From contig NC_079210.1 in NCBI RefSeq assembly GCF_026745355.1, positions 15,140,422 to 15,204,421 of the forward strand: a DNA stretch of 64,000 bases, in the 5' to 3' direction. The notes beneath the pieces are model-generated. The model was not told the DNA's origin. It saw only the letters and a list, made by a program, of their open reading frames with translations, and did no database searches. Positions within the stretch are counted from its first letter, which is position 1. Every line of letters begins with the position of its first letter. Of the stretch, positions 21,759 through 34,497 are shown in pieces. This DNA comes from Beta vulgaris subsp. vulgaris. Taxonomy: Eukaryota > Streptophyta > Magnoliopsida > Caryophyllales > Amaranthaceae. The position numbers and the translations under genes were made by a program.

Positions 21759-22856
21759 ATGTTAAGAGAAAGCAAAATTCCTCTCGTTCAAGAGGCCGAC
21801 AATGCTAGGGAATCGAGCTCCACAATGGAGGGATGGCTGCGTCAGATGGAGAGCATGAATGCTCGGTTATTGGCCATATTGGAAGCCCAAGGTCAAAAGT
21901 CTAGTGATGAAGAAGGAAAATTTTATAAGAGGTTATCATCCCACAAGCCAAGAACTTATGATGGGGAGCCAGATCCGGTTAAGTTTGAGGATTGGATAGC
22001 GTACATGAAAAAGCTATTAGAGATCATAAGTTGTCCTGAGCACATGAAAGTTAAGTTGGCTTCATTCTACCTAGAAGGGCCGGCTGAGATATAGTGGAGG
22101 ACTATCAAGCAAAATTTCCAACAATCAGACTACACTTGGGGCAAATTCTTGGAAACCATACGTCAAAGGTTTTATCCCCCAGCTCTACAGAAGAAGAAAG
22201 AGAGTGAGTTTTTATATCTCCAACAAGGGAAGATGACTGTGGTGGAATACACTGCAAAATGTATGGAGTTGTCCCGTTTTTCCCCAGAACTAGTCAGCTC
22301 GGAGAAATTTAAAATGTCCCGCTTTTTCGAAGGGTTAAATTTCAAGTATCGGAAGAGGGTGGGGTACTACACCAACTATCAAGAGTTATATGATGGGGCA
22401 CTAGAGCAGGAGCGGATTGATAAAAAACAGGAAGAGTCAAATAGGAGGAAGAATGGAGGTAAAGCGAATGATGGAGGAAATGAACGAGCAAGGAGTGGCT
22501 CAAAACAACAACAAAGAGGTGAAAGTCAGCAAAAGGCACCAAAAAGGGGCAAAGCTTGTTTTAAGTGCGGAAAGGATCACTGGGGAAAGAGCTGTGAGGG
22601 AAAGGAAGTCTGTTTTGGATGCAAGAAGCCGGGTCACAGGTTTAGAGATTGTCCTCAGAGGTCCGGAACTGGTGAAGGCTCCGGGAGGCAAACTGGATTT
22701 GTTGGGTACAATCGAGCAGGGGTAAACCCTCAGGGTTTCCAAGGTAGGAATGCGGGATTCAATCAAGGAAATCGGGGAAATCTGGGAAAACCCCGGGCAT
22801 ATTCTCTATGTCTGAAAGCTCCCAAGGAATCTAAAGAATCCTACAACTGGAGGTAA
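21759..22856 (+). pseudogene. Element C gag (capsid and nucleocapsid), one nonsense codon
   Basis: The gag core carries FYKRLSSHKPRTYDGEPDP, WIAYMKKLLEII and FYLEGPAEI, then a TAG (22092-22094) where the family has tryptophan. It continues with FYPPALQKKKESEFLYLQQG and FFEGLNFKYRKRVGYYTNY. Two CCHC knuckles are intact: CFKCGKDHWGKSC near 22558 and CFGCKKPGHRFRDC near 22612. A glycine- and asparagine-rich tail follows. Apart from the nonsense codon the frame is open for about 365 codons. The nonsense change (TGG to TAG) fits cytosine deamination on the opposite strand. Confidence 0.9.
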
Positions 22857-25800
22857 TGTTATTTCTGGCACCTTTCCCGTATGCTCTGTAAATGCTCATG
22901 TGTTGTTTGACTCTGGAGCTACTAATTCATTCATCTTTGTTTCATTTATTAAAAAATTAAAAAATGTTCCTTCCCCATCCATAATAAATTTATTGATAGG
23001 TGTTCTGGATGGAACCCAAGTCCTTGTGTGACATTATGTATAGGAATTGCCCTGTTAGAATTTCCGAGAAAGAGTTCATAGCAAAATTAGTTCAGTTTGA
23101 ACTAGGGATCTATGATGTAATATTAGGAATGGATTGGTTGAGGGATCATATGGCAGTGATAGAGTGTACTAGGCGGACCATCCAACTTACAACAGCCTTA
23201 GGAACTCAAGTAAGATATGAAGGGGTTAAAGTGAGACCTAAGGTACAAATAGTATCTGCTCTAAAGATGATGAAGGAGTTAAAAAGGGAGAACGTCGGGT
23301 ACCTGTGTCAAGTGGTGGACACCACTAAAGTTGTGATGAAACCAGAGAACATATCGGTAGTTAAGGATTTTTGTGATGTATTTCCTGACGAGTTGCTTGG
23401 ATTACCCCCTCACAGAGTTGTAGATTTTCATATAGACTTAATGTCTTAATGCCAGGAGTAACACCTATATCTAGGGCCCCGTATCGTATGGCCCCGGCAG
23501 AAATGGCCGAGTTAAAAACCCAGCTTGAAGAATTGCTTTGAAAAGGCTATATAAGGCCCAGCGCATCACCTTGGGGGGCACCTGTATTGTTTGTTAGGAA
23601 AAAGGATGGGACCATGAGACTATGTATTGACTACCGTGAGATAAATAAGCTTACCATTAAGAATAGGTACCCCTTACCCCGAATTGATGACTTATTTGAT
23701 CAGCTTAGGGGAGCGGAAGTGTTTTCAAAAATAGATCTCAGGTTGGGATACCATCAGATGAGAATTGTGGAGGAAGATATACCCAAGACCGCATTTAGGA
23801 CTAGGTATGGACATTATGAGTTTGTAGTGATGCCATTCGGGTTAACTAATGCCCCAGCAACCTTTATGGATTTAATGCAAAGATATTTAAAGCCATACCT
23901 GGACCAGTTTGTGGTAGTTTTCCTTGATGATATTTTGGTATATTCGAAGAGTCCTTCTGAACACGAAGAACACTTGAGGATTGTTCTAAGGATCTTACGA
24001 AGGGAAAAACTTTACGCAAAGTTTAGCAAATGTGAGTTTTGGTTGGATCAAGTCATGTTTCTGGGCCATGTAATGTCTAAGAGAGGAATTACCGTGGACC
24101 CTGAGAAGATCAAGGCGATTATGGAATGGCCAGCACCCACCTATGTAACTGAGGTCCGTAGTTTCATGGGATTAGCAACTTATTATAGAAGGTTTGTTGA
24201 AAATTTCTCCCGCATAGCTTTGCCCATAACCAGTCTGATTCGGAAGAATGTCAAGTTCCAATGGACACCGAAATGTGAAGAAGCTTTTCAAGAGCTAAAG
24301 CGGCGTCTGACGAGTGCACCTGTGACCCTACCTGATAGCAGAGAACCATACGAAGTTTATAGTGACGCATCATTGGAAGGATTGGGTTGTGTACTCATGA
24401 AGAATGGAAAGGTCATAGCATATGCATCCCGACAATTGAGGCCACACGAAAAGAACTACCCTGTGCATGATTTGGAATTGGCAGCAGTGGTGTTTGCGCT
24501 AAAATTGTGGAGACATTATCTTTATGGGGTTCCTTGCAAGATATTCACGGATCATAAAAGTTTGAAATATATTTTCACTCAAAAGGAACTCAACATGAGG
24601 CAGCGGAGATGGCTAGAATTAATGAAAGATTACGACATAGAGATTCAGTATCATCCTGGTAAAGCAAATAGGGTGGCAGATGCCTTGAGTTGCAGGCCCA
24701 GAAGAGTAGTAAATTCCTTGTTAAGTTTACCCCATGAATTATATGAGGAATTTCAAAGGATGAATCTGAACGTTGTCAAGAGGGGAGTTCCGCAAGAGTC
24801 ACTGAATGTGTTAACTGCGCAATCATCCTTGTTTGATGAAATCCGAGATAAACAGGGCCGAGATGAGTTTCTAGTGGAGATACGGGCCAAGATTGGGAGG
24901 GGGGAACCTTCCGAATTCCACCGGGGCGAAGATAGGAGCATAAGATTAAATGGGCGATGGTGTGTTCCCGAGGATCCAGCTTTGAAGGAAAAGATCTTAG
25001 AGGAGGCTCATAGTGGTCCTTACTCGGTTCACCCGGGGAGGGACAAGTTAGTCCGTAATCTCAAGGAGTATTTTTGGTAGAGGGGACTCAAGAGAGATGC
25101 TTCTAGATTTGTCTCCAAATGTTTAACATGTCAGAAGGTAAAATTTGATCGAGGTAAGGTAGCAGACCCTCTTCAACCGTTGCCAGTACCTGAATGGAAG
25201 TGGGAGTCGGTCTCCATGGACTTTGTCGTTGGCCTACCTAGATCAAGAAAAGGGAATGATTCAATATGGGTAACTATTGATCGGCTCACAAAAACTAGTC
25301 GGTTTATCGCTATGAAAAGCACGTGGAGTATGAAGCAAATGGCCGAGACATATGTGAGAAAAATAGTTCGTCTTCACGGGGTACCGAGGACCATAATATC
25401 GGATAGGGATACTCGTAATATTTTGGAGAGAAGGAGGCATTTGGTTCAAAGTTAAATTCAGCACATCGTTTCATCCAGCTCAGATGGTCAGACTGAGAGG
25501 ACCATTCAAGTACTTGAAGACATGCTTAGAGCTTGTGTAATGGAGTTCCAAGGATCTTGGGAGGACCGGTTGGCGCTTGTCGAATTCTCGTATAACAATA
25601 GCTATCAAGCTACTATTGATATGGCCCCATATGAAGCCTTATATGGACGCTGATGCCGAACACCTATATGTTGGGATGACTATGGGAAGGGGCGATTGTG
25701 GGACCAGAAATGATCCAAGAAACCATGGCACAAATTCGAATGATTCAGGAAAAGATGAAAACCGCTCAGGATCGTCAGAAGAAGTATGCAGATGCGCGAC

Positions 25801-26250
25801 GAAAAACTTTGGAGTTCAAGGAAGGAGATAAAGTGTTTCTAAAAGTCTCTTCTACCCGTGGAGTAAAGAGATTTGGGATAAAAGGGAAGTTAAGTCCCAA
25901 ATTTGTAGGAACCCTATGAGATCCTGAGAAGAGTTGGAGAAGTAGCTTATGAGCTAGCTCTACCTCCTGAGTTAGCCAGGGTGCACAACATGTTCCATGT
26001 TTCGCAACTCCGAAAATATGTTTATGACCCTTCCCACATATTAAGGCATGAACCTCTGCATATTGAGGAGAACTTAAGCTACGAGGAGCAGCCCGTATGT
26101 ATTTTAGATCGAAGAGTTAAAGAGCTAAGAGGAAAATCAATACCATTGCTTAAAATTCTATGGAGGAATCACAACACCGAGGAAGCAACTTGGGAGAAAG
26201 AAGCGGACATGCAAGCTCGCTATCTTGCACTATTCCACGAAGAAAGTTAA
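22857..26250 (+). pseudogene. Element C pol (protease, RT, RNase H, integrase, chromodomain)
   Basis: The protease has LFDSGATNSF near 22905. One open stretch, 23587-25080, covers RT (FLDDILVYS near 23921), RNase H (YSDAS near 24358, then [10 protein letters not shown]) and the start of integrase (HPGRDK near 25030). A TAG at 25078-25080 replaces a tryptophan. The integrase core has MDFVVGLP and ISDRD but is damaged around 25420. A further in-frame TGA at 25651-25653 stands where an arginine codon is expected, and another TGA is at 23539-23541. The tail ILDRRVKELRGK to EATWEKEADM (26100-26215) is chromodomain-like. Breaks are mostly transitions, unlike the indels of copy B. Confidence 0.9.
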
Positions 26251-26310
26251 GGTTAGATTTCAATATTATCGTTACGTTTCGGGGACGAAACTCTCTTAAG
26301 TAAGGTAGCA

Positions 26311-29300
26311 TGTAACAGCTTGAAAAATTTTAACCTTAAAGAAGCATTTCGACCACTCTACATGTGCGCACCAATAATATCATATGTGCATATTCGTAAT
26401 GTTATAATAATTAAAATTATCATATGATCATTGTAGGGCAAATGAAAGTGTACAATTACCTATGGTAAAGGGATAGTAAATTTTTCCTAGGAGGATGGAA
26501 AGAGTAAATGAACTCTAGATGAAAAACTTAGAAGTTAATATTTATGAAGAAGAGAAAATTATCCATGTTGAACCCTAGTTTTGATAATGACAAAGAAACA
26601 AAGGAACAAACTAAGTAGTGAACTAATGAATTATTTAAGTGTATGGTGTTTAAGGTATCAATGCAAGGAACTGGGAGAATACGAAGTCAATGAAGAAGTC
26701 AAGAGAGGATTTCAAAGGCTAAGTAAAGAAGTTTCTATGTTGATACTGGAGCAAGCATTGGATCAAGAATAATAGAAGCTAGGCGTTTTATTTTCTAGTT
26801 CCAATGTAAAGGAACAAAGAAAGAATGGTAAGGAACTGTGGCAGATATTTGAGAATGAGCGTTTGTTTCTTTGTAAGGAACAAACTAAGTGGCACTTAGC
26901 AAATATGTTAAAGGAACGAATAAATAAAGGAACTAGACTTAGGCGTGTAATTAGTGTAACGGTTAAAATGATAATGGAGTAAGTCATGCCTAGATTATAG
27001 GAAATTAGTTATTTCTAATTTCAAATGATAAAATCAGTTTTAAAAAGAAAATCTGTTTTGGAAAAGATTTTATTTTTCGGAAAATAAGAAAATAAATATC
27101 CGGTTGTTAGAAAGATTTTATTTCAAAGATATTATTTTCTTAAAGATTAGAAATTCAGATTTAAAGATAAAAAGAGTTTTAATAAAATGATTTTCGGATA
27201 ATGCTCAAGGAACTCCTATTACTTAGGAGTAATGGCTGCATTTTATCCACGTTCATTTATAGTTCATGGGATCATGGGACATGATGTAAAACGTGTTCCT
27301 TAGGGGAAGGAACATCATGGGTAAATGGATAAAACGTGTACTCTAACATTACTCCCACGTTCTTCATGATTAACACTATAAATATTGAAGTCTAGATAAG
27401 TTCCAAATTGTGTCTGACTAAGTAATTAAGTGAGTTTAACTTATTAAGTGTCAGTGCCTTCATTCTCTCATAATAGCCATTTGTTCTTTGCCTTCTTACT
27501 CTAATTCCACTAAGCTTATTTCGATCAATTGTATTTTGGTTTTTGGGGTAAGGGAACTTTGAGTGAAGTTCTGTAAGAGAAAGGCTTTGAGTGAAGCTTG
27601 TATGTGTGAGAAAACTTCGAGTGAAGTTGAGAGGAACTGCTGTTAAGGGAACAGTGGTCCAGGAACTTGAGTTTAGGAACTCAAGGTGTGGCTCGAGTTA
27701 GAATTAGGTTGTAACAGAGTTGTTTGGCCTAATTAGTGAAAGTGTTGAGTTTAAAATCCCTAGTGGTCGAGGTTGTTTCTTCTTGTTGGGCCCAAGAAGT
27801 TTTCCTCGTAAAAATCCCTTGTGTTCCTTTAGCTTGTTTATTCGTTTAAGTTTTAATTTCCGCAAAAAGTTACGTTTATTTCTACACCTACAATTCACCC
27901 CCCCTCTTGTAGTGTTCCTAGGGAAATAACAATCCAAGTTCTATCTTAGATTTGAGACTTTGAAATAACATCACTATAAGGCCCATGAATCAAGGAAGAA
28001 AATTCTAAAAATACTTGTATTATACTCTACCATGTGTGGGCTATTAGTGTAAGTCTTTTGGTTGAGTTAGGAAGGGGTTTTTAGGGCCCAAACACATGGT
28101 CAAGTGAATTAGGAGCTGCTGGACAGCAACCCATAGAATAGAGGATATCTCATTTAATCTTATGAGAAAAGTGAAAATTGGGATTACAAATGAGTAGGAG
28201 ACAATCCTAGGTTGACACCCCAACTTCCAAAGCCCCTAAATTGGACTGAAATAACATTGCCCACTCCCCCTCTTTCTTTGCATGCAACACGCCAGATTAG
28301 GAGGTTCATCTCCTCCTTTTTCCTTTCTTCTCATCTTTCCTTATGCTCATTTCTTTGGAAAAATTACTTCAAGGAACCCTAATTTAGTATTTGAATGAAA
28401 ATTTTGCAGAAAAAGGAGACCTGGAGTGAAGATCTTTGAAGGAGAATAAGAAGATTTTGAAGAAACATCCTCATAAAAAGGTAAGAAAAATTCAAAGGAA
28501 GTAAAAGTGTATATTTCAAGTTGGGATGTAAGCTTAGCTCATGAAATTAATGGCATGCATTAATAAAACTATGTAGGAACTTGAGTTTTGAAGTCTTTGG
28601 AGGTAAAAGAGCTTAGGAGAAAGTTCCAAGTGATAAATTAAGAAGATTAAGGTACATAAGAATACCTTTTTTATTACTCTCTTTAGTCTTGGTGAAATTT
28701 TGATGTGTGGTATCTCAATTATGTTTATGGATCAAATTGATGAAAATAGTTCATGCATGTTAAATTTTGAGCTATGATTATACTTGCATGTGGTTCATTT
28801 TGAGATATAAATAATCTTGATGTTCATCCATCAAAAGGGGGAATTAAGGAAGTCGCCCTAATATAGTGGAATTTGAGATTTGATAAAAGTATGTATTATT
28901 ATGCAAATATGTGGACAAATGAGAGCGTGTATTTTATTTTCTAAGTGATAACTTTCTTTTACAGATTTAGAAGCCTTTTTATTCATTCAAATTTTAATAA
29001 GAAGTTCTCTTTAAAGAAAATCCTTAAGATTGTAGTAAATTGATGAGTATTGTTGTCGGATTTCAAATGACCTGCTACTGTAAAATGAAGTTTTGACCCT
29101 CGAAACATGGTTTTTAGCCTTTTACTATTTCACGATAAAATGTTCGTAACGAAAAACTCTTGAGGATAGGTTATGGAATTTCTCAATTTAGACTCCTGAG
29201 CAGAAAGTTAGACCCATTTTAATCTCACTGTTTTATGTTGAAATTTCTGACGAAGGTTTTATATGTTCAAACTAGTTTAACTTTGTAAAAGAGGTTTAAA

Positions 29301-30433
29301 GGAGCATGCTAAGTACTTAAGTATATATATATTTTTCACAACCAGCAAGGTTTGACTATTTTCTAAAGTTTTATCTCTCATCAACATGGGCAATTGCAAA
29401 TATTAAACGAGAAATTTCACGCAAAGTGTAGGACATTAAAACAATGATAATACTAAGATGAGTGTGATTCCTCCTCCTCCTCTTATGAATGAATACATGT
29501 TCTTTTAAGTGTGGTAGTGGTGTATTATATACTTAAACTATGAATGTAAGTAAACTATAAATGAAAATGAGTAAAGACCGGTACCTAGTAAGGTATAAAC
29601 TATAAAACCCTTGGAGGATGGGTGATCTCCTTCCGAACCCTCGCTGGGTGGGTGAAGTCCAGCAAATAATAAAAATGGGACATGTCCTAGTTAAGGCTTG
29701 CAAGCATAAGATTTAAAACGGTGGGTGACGACCTCCAATAGTTTAGAGATAGTCGGCTCCTTGTGTAGGAGTCCCTCTCTATTCGTGTTCGCTTTACCCA
29801 AGTATATTAATGCTTTTGACTTAAGGGAGTTGAATGACTCGAGTGGTGATCTTCATGATGCACATTTTTATTACTCTAAAGCTTTGGCGCAAGAATAGAA
29901 ATTCCAGTATTTGGTAAATGTTTTATTTGTGATATGCATTGATTTTATTTTAACATGATTGGATTTCATGAAATGCAAGCCACCAAAAAGGAATTTAGGG
30001 GTGGACTTTTGTACTCAACTGTTGTTGATATTTGTTCTTGAACCTGTCCTGGTGGGGGCAGGGTTGTAATTATTGCAGGAGGATCAAAGGAGGTGGGGTG
30101 ACTACTTCTTTAAGTTTGCCATGGTTGTGTGGGTCGACACCATTCTGTGGAGTCTTTTGTTGTGTTGCTCCTTAGTCGATCTCCATCTTTCACTGGAAAG
30201 TAATTTGATATAAATATACATATATATAATTGTATAAGTATTTTGAATGGTTTTCTTTTAAGGATATAAATCGGTGGTTTGTAATAATAATGTTTATAAA
30301 GTACTCTATCTTAAGTATGGTTGTTGTAACCCTAGTATCACCTGCAACTTATGATAGCTCCACTTGGATTAAGTATGTGTCCATGACGCACATAAAGGTA
30401 GTTATGACATTTTAGAAATGTGGGGCTGTTACA
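26311..30433 (+). repeat. 3' LTR of element C, interrupted by a solo LTR
   Basis: It starts TGTAACAGCT and ends GGGGCTGTTACA. Without the insertion and one TSD copy (1371 bp) it is about 2.75 kb, matching the 5' LTR. It keeps the palindrome pair (29678-29687 and 29696-29705) and the downstream block (30040-30061). Confidence 0.92.
26566..27931 (+). mobile_element. Solo LTR, Copia (SIRE-like), nested in the 3' LTR of C
   Basis: It starts TGTTGAACCCTAGTTTTGAT and ends GGGAAATAACA. The 5-bp duplication ATCCA flanks it on both sides (26561-26565 and 27932-27936), and the other LTR of C shows the region without the insertion. The TTTTGATAATGACAAA start and the CAATTCACCCCCCCTCTTG segment near the right end are like SIRE/Maximus Copia LTRs. 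No internal region is present, as expected after LTR-LTR recombination. It holds local repeats of AAGGAAC and GAGTGAAG words. Confidence 0.9.
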
Positions 30434-30451
30434 CTTGGTACCAGAGCCTAG
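30434..30451 (+). other. Primer-binding-site sequence lying beyond the 3' LTR of C
   Basis: The 18 bases CTTGGTACCAGAGCCTAG are identical to 20288-20305, the sequence after the 5' LTR. A simple insertion should have target DNA here, so this is the left edge of a lost further internal region or a rearranged junction. Confidence 0.85.
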
Positions 30452-30721
30452 AAATGTGGGACGTTTTAGACATTTGACCAGCACTTGGTGATGATGAAGG
30501 AGATTGGGAGGGGAGTACAACCTTTGGACACAGCCCTAACACATTATCCCTTTTTGGTTCGCCTATATAACCTACCCTTGACAGTCGTTTAAAGCATCAT
30601 ATCGCTGCAATTGGGAGCAATCTAGGGGAGGTATTGGAGGTGCACTCGAATGGAGTAGCATGGGATAAATCAGTAAGGCTTAACTTTCTCTTGGATGTGA
30701 CCAAACCCCTTCAAGGGTGCA
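30452..30721 (+). pseudogene. LINE ORF1, middle piece (DUF4283-like)
   Basis: The frame reads TFDQHLVMMKEIGRGVQPLD then TALTHYPFLVRLYNLPLT, and after a shift AIGSNLGEVLEVHSNGVAWD and LDVTKPLQG. These are the consecutive blocks of the DUF4283 domain. About 30 residues expected between the first piece (ending 17558) and this one are missing. The tryptophan normally before TFD reads TAG. The last five bases, GTGCA (30717-30721), are the left copy of element D's target duplication. Confidence 0.85.
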
Positions 30722-32217
30722 TGATAAGCGCATATATGTCTATATTTTTGTCCCCTGAAATTAGTCTTATGGTTGTCTTCTATGTGTTATTTTATAATAT
30801 TTGTTGACTTTTATTAATAAGTGATTTATTTATGTCCATATTATATTTTATTGAATAATTAGCTTAAATAGTGTTATATTTTATTATAGGTATTTTACAA
30901 GCTCGATTTGCTAAAGGAAGACAACAAAAACTAAAAGAAAGAAGAAGAAAAGAAAAGAAAAGAAAAGAAAAAGATATAAGTGAGCCTAAGCTCACGTGGG
31001 TTTGTCACGTGAAGGCAACAAAACTATATCTTTTAATTCATGCTCCTGATTTATATGCTCAGCAAACCAAAGCAACAGAAGACTTTCCGAATTCCACGCA
31101 AGAAACAAAGAGAAGATATGATTTTAATCTCCTCAAAATTTCGAAGATACAAATTGTTTAGTAGATTTTCAGTTATGAAACTCTATCTTTTTGATTCTAT
31201 CTTCTACACATTTAGATATAAATTCACCATTTTTCTGAGAAAAAAAATACGCACACATACGAGAGAGCTCGTGAGAGTGAAGAAAATAATCGGGTTCGTC
31301 CAAGATCGACAAGTTGATAGGAATTGAAGAAATATTGCGTTCGGAGGCGAATTGAGGGTAGCGGCTACATCAATTCGGGTCTACAGTCATGAGTTTTCTC
31401 TCTCTTCTATTTTCAATTAGTTGTTCTTGTGATTGAACTGGATTTTATCTGAATTTATTCATACTTTCAGTTTCTTATATTTCTATTATTTGAGTCTAAT
31501 TGGTTAACGCTGAGTTGATTGAATTTAATTATTTAATTTAGTATTTATACAATTCATACTATTGTTGGTTGGTAATGAAATTTGATATCTTTACTTGTAA
31601 TTGGACGCAATTAGTTGTTTAGATACTTAAATTGTGCTATATGACTATTAGGCGCTGCGTTTAATAGTTGGATAGGGAGGACGACTTCAGATTAATAAGA
31701 GTGAGCAGCTCATCTTAATATTCTTAAGTGTGTGAATTGTGCTAATAAAACAAGTTTATTAGGGTTGGATTTGTCTTAGCAAGATTCTAGATTTTTAGTG
31801 AGTAAGACAAGAATTGATCGCGGCGATAATTCACCAATCTAAATGCTAAGTTAGCTATTAAAGTGGTCTCATTTATAAAGGTTAAGAAGCTAAATTATGG
31901 CTAAACATTCTATGATCGAATCGGGAATAATAGAGTTGTGTGTCATCACTTGTAATTATTAGCCTAGTAGTAGTTTTAGTTTAATTAATCTAAGTATTTG
32001 TTACAACCGAAACCCCCTAATCGTATATATGTGAATAGTGTAAATAGTGTAAATGATTTTATAAATATATATTTTTGTCACTTAGTTGAATATTTGAGTT
32101 TAGGAATTATAATAATCTTCTCGTGGGATCGACCCTTTCTTACCCTTTTACTAGTTATAAATATTTTTGAAGGTTTAAGTTAGGTTTTTAATTTTATGCG
32201 GTAAACGACACGTATCA
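30722..32217 (+). repeat. 5' LTR of element D
   Basis: It starts TGATAAGCGCATATATGTC and ends ACGACACGTATCA (TGATA/TATCA inverted ends). Its length is 1496 bp. Confidence 0.94.
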
Positions 32218-32222
32218 AATTT

Positions 32223-32237
32223 TGGCGCCGTTGCCGG
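32223..32237 (+). other. Primer-binding site, Asp-tRNA type (element D)
   Basis: TGGCGCCGTTGCCGG is the common Athila/Tat primer sequence, five bases after the LTR end. Confidence 0.9.
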
Positions 32238-34497
32238 AGAGGTTTATAGTCTTTCCATACTCAAAGTTTAACTGGGATACTAACTTTTTGTCGAGTTTAG
32301 TTGATTAAAATGAAATTTAGTACTTGTGATCTTGGGTTGTAGTATGTTTTCTAATCTTTTTTGCATACTATGTGTTTAGTTATTTCTTTCTTGTTGACTC
32401 TTATTTGGGTTAATCAAGGTGGCGGGTATACTTTTCTAAAATTCTTAGTAGTAGCTTTGATTGATTTAGGTATATTCGTAGGTCTACTTGTATTTTCTCT
32501 TGTTTTATACTACTAGTTAAGTTGTTTACTGTGTTAAAGTATGTGGTATATGTTATTCTTTGTACTGAGTATATAGTTTGGGTAATTTTTTTTGGTGTTT
32601 GTTTTGTCCAGATAATTTGGTCAATAGACTGGTTGAGTATGCTCTATCTTTATATAATGTCTAGTTGAGGCCAGATGTATTATTTATTTATTCTTTTATT
32701 TTTTTTTATTTTTTTTTAATATCATAATAATATCATCTGTTAGTTTCTATTTTGCTTCATATAGTGTTCTGATTCTATTTTGTGATGCACTAATTAGTTA
32801 TACTCATCCACTTGAAAACAATGTTGCGTTAAGTATGGATAGTATCAATTGGGGTGTAGTAGTTTAACAGCTTGTTTCTTGGCCAAATTTTTGCAAGCTA
32901 TAATCTTCTCTGACACTCAATCTGCTATTTATCCTGCATATAATGTGCCTGTATGCTTTCTTCATACGGTGGATGGTTCCAAATAAAGTTAGATCCATGC
33001 TTACTATCTAATTAACTATCAGGTGGTTATATTATTGTATAGATTAGTTATTAGTATGTATAGTCTTGATACTCTCATTGGTGACTTATGTTGATTAATT
33101 TAATAAGCATGCTGAATTTTTCCACTGCTGACTATATGAAAAGTGAACTTAGTGTTATCCATTTGTCTTCTATTATCATAAATCTAATGCAGTTTTTATA
33201 TGTTATAATACCAAAGCACTAGAGTTCTTAACTATTCATATTTTTAATACTTGGCAAAATAATTACATTACTAATAGCATGATTACTTTATCTATAATTT
33301 TTTCATTTGCTCAGATCCATGGGTAAGTGCTTGCAGACATTATGTATAACTAGTAAAAGTATCTGTCTGTTATGATTCTTTATTGAGACATTAATATATC
33401 TATCCACAAGTTACCATCAACCTCCTGCATAACTGAATTGGTTTTAAAAGTAGTGAGACATTAGCAGGTTCACACACACATCCTTAATATTAAGTTTCTG
33501 ATTGCTTAGGAGTTTAGATAGTCTGATTTTCTCTGTAGTGCTCATTTGATTTCTGATTTTCTTTACTAGAAATGCTAATGGGTTCATCTTGCTGTGCGTG
33601 GCTTAGCTAATCAGTTTTGCCTTTATACTTTCCTGTGACTATATAGTTTGAGGAGTGAATCTTTGTGAAAAAAAAAATAGAGGCCATTTAGTTAGACTAG
33701 CAACAATGTTATTAGTCTGGTATTCTGCTCACCTAGTAGTCTGAAATTTTTGTTTATCTTTTCATGTAACTCAAATTATTAGTAGAATTTGTGGTCTGCT
33801 AGTTTAAGTTGGCATCTTATAGTGTAGTACAATAACAGGTCCATATCATGTTCGCATACAACTTCTTGCATGATATTAGCTTGTTCCACTTAGTTTCCTA
33901 CATTACCTCAAATAATACTGCTATCATAATTTTAATCTGAACTGCTAGTACTAAAAGTTGTAGTCTGTAGATGCTTACTTTCTACATAAAGTAAGGTCAC
34001 AGCAAGTAAGCAACTCCAATATGATCCAGACCATTATATTTGGCCTGCTATGCTATATTCATGTCTTAATGATGATTTGATTCTTTACATACCATTTTCT
34101 CTAGATCATAATGAGCAAAACCAGTAGTTGTGTCAATATTAGTTCCCTAGGAGATGATATAAGAAATATGCGAAAAAAAAAATTCATTGAGTCATGGTTC
34201 ATACTTATAAGTCGAATAATGATATGCAGACCACATGATAAATGTGGGGGGAAGACATCCATTTCTGCTTACATGGTTTTAGCTATGATTTGTTTCTCTG
34301 GATATTCAATGGTCATACCTAAATTATTGAATTTCATGAACTTCACTCTTAAACTTTCTCTTTCTATTTTCAGGTGCATGAGTTTGGATACGGCAACCAA
34401 ACTTAAGCGTATAAACCTGTTTATTGAAACTCTAAACGAAGCTAGCTCAGAGAAATTACTTTACATCTTTCAAGACAGACCACGTGAAGACTCAGAG
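32238..34497 (+). other. Long untranslated leader of element D
   Basis: About 2.2 kb is AT-rich and without convincing coding sequence. The reading frame that joins gag is open from 34111, but its first 90 codons do not resemble gag. A polypyrimidine tract followed by TTTCAG (about 34350-34372) lies upstream of the likely gag start and could be a 3' splice site of a leader intron, as is common in Athila leaders. This is inference. Confidence 0.5.

Larger units (their letters stand above)
17559..30451 (+). mobile_element. Chromovirus C: LTRs, PBS, ORF0, gag-pol, plus PBS beyond the 3' LTR
   Basis: This second Tekay/Del-like family is clearly related to A/B in protein but has diverged LTRs. 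The order is 5' LTR 17559-20287, PBS 20290-20302, ORF0, gag, pol with chromodomain, 3' LTR 26311-30433. The 3' LTR holds a Copia-like solo LTR (26566-27931). After the 3' LTR come 18 bases identical to the PBS region after the 5' LTR. No target-site duplication is visible (the left flank is CATGA), and part of the LINE target is missing. LTR differences look several-fold greater than in element D, so C is the older insertion. Confidence 0.92.

Noticed and set aside
26581..26987. Short frames in the Copia solo LTR as possible small proteins
   Set aside because: They lie inside an LTR with defined ends and duplication and lack domains.
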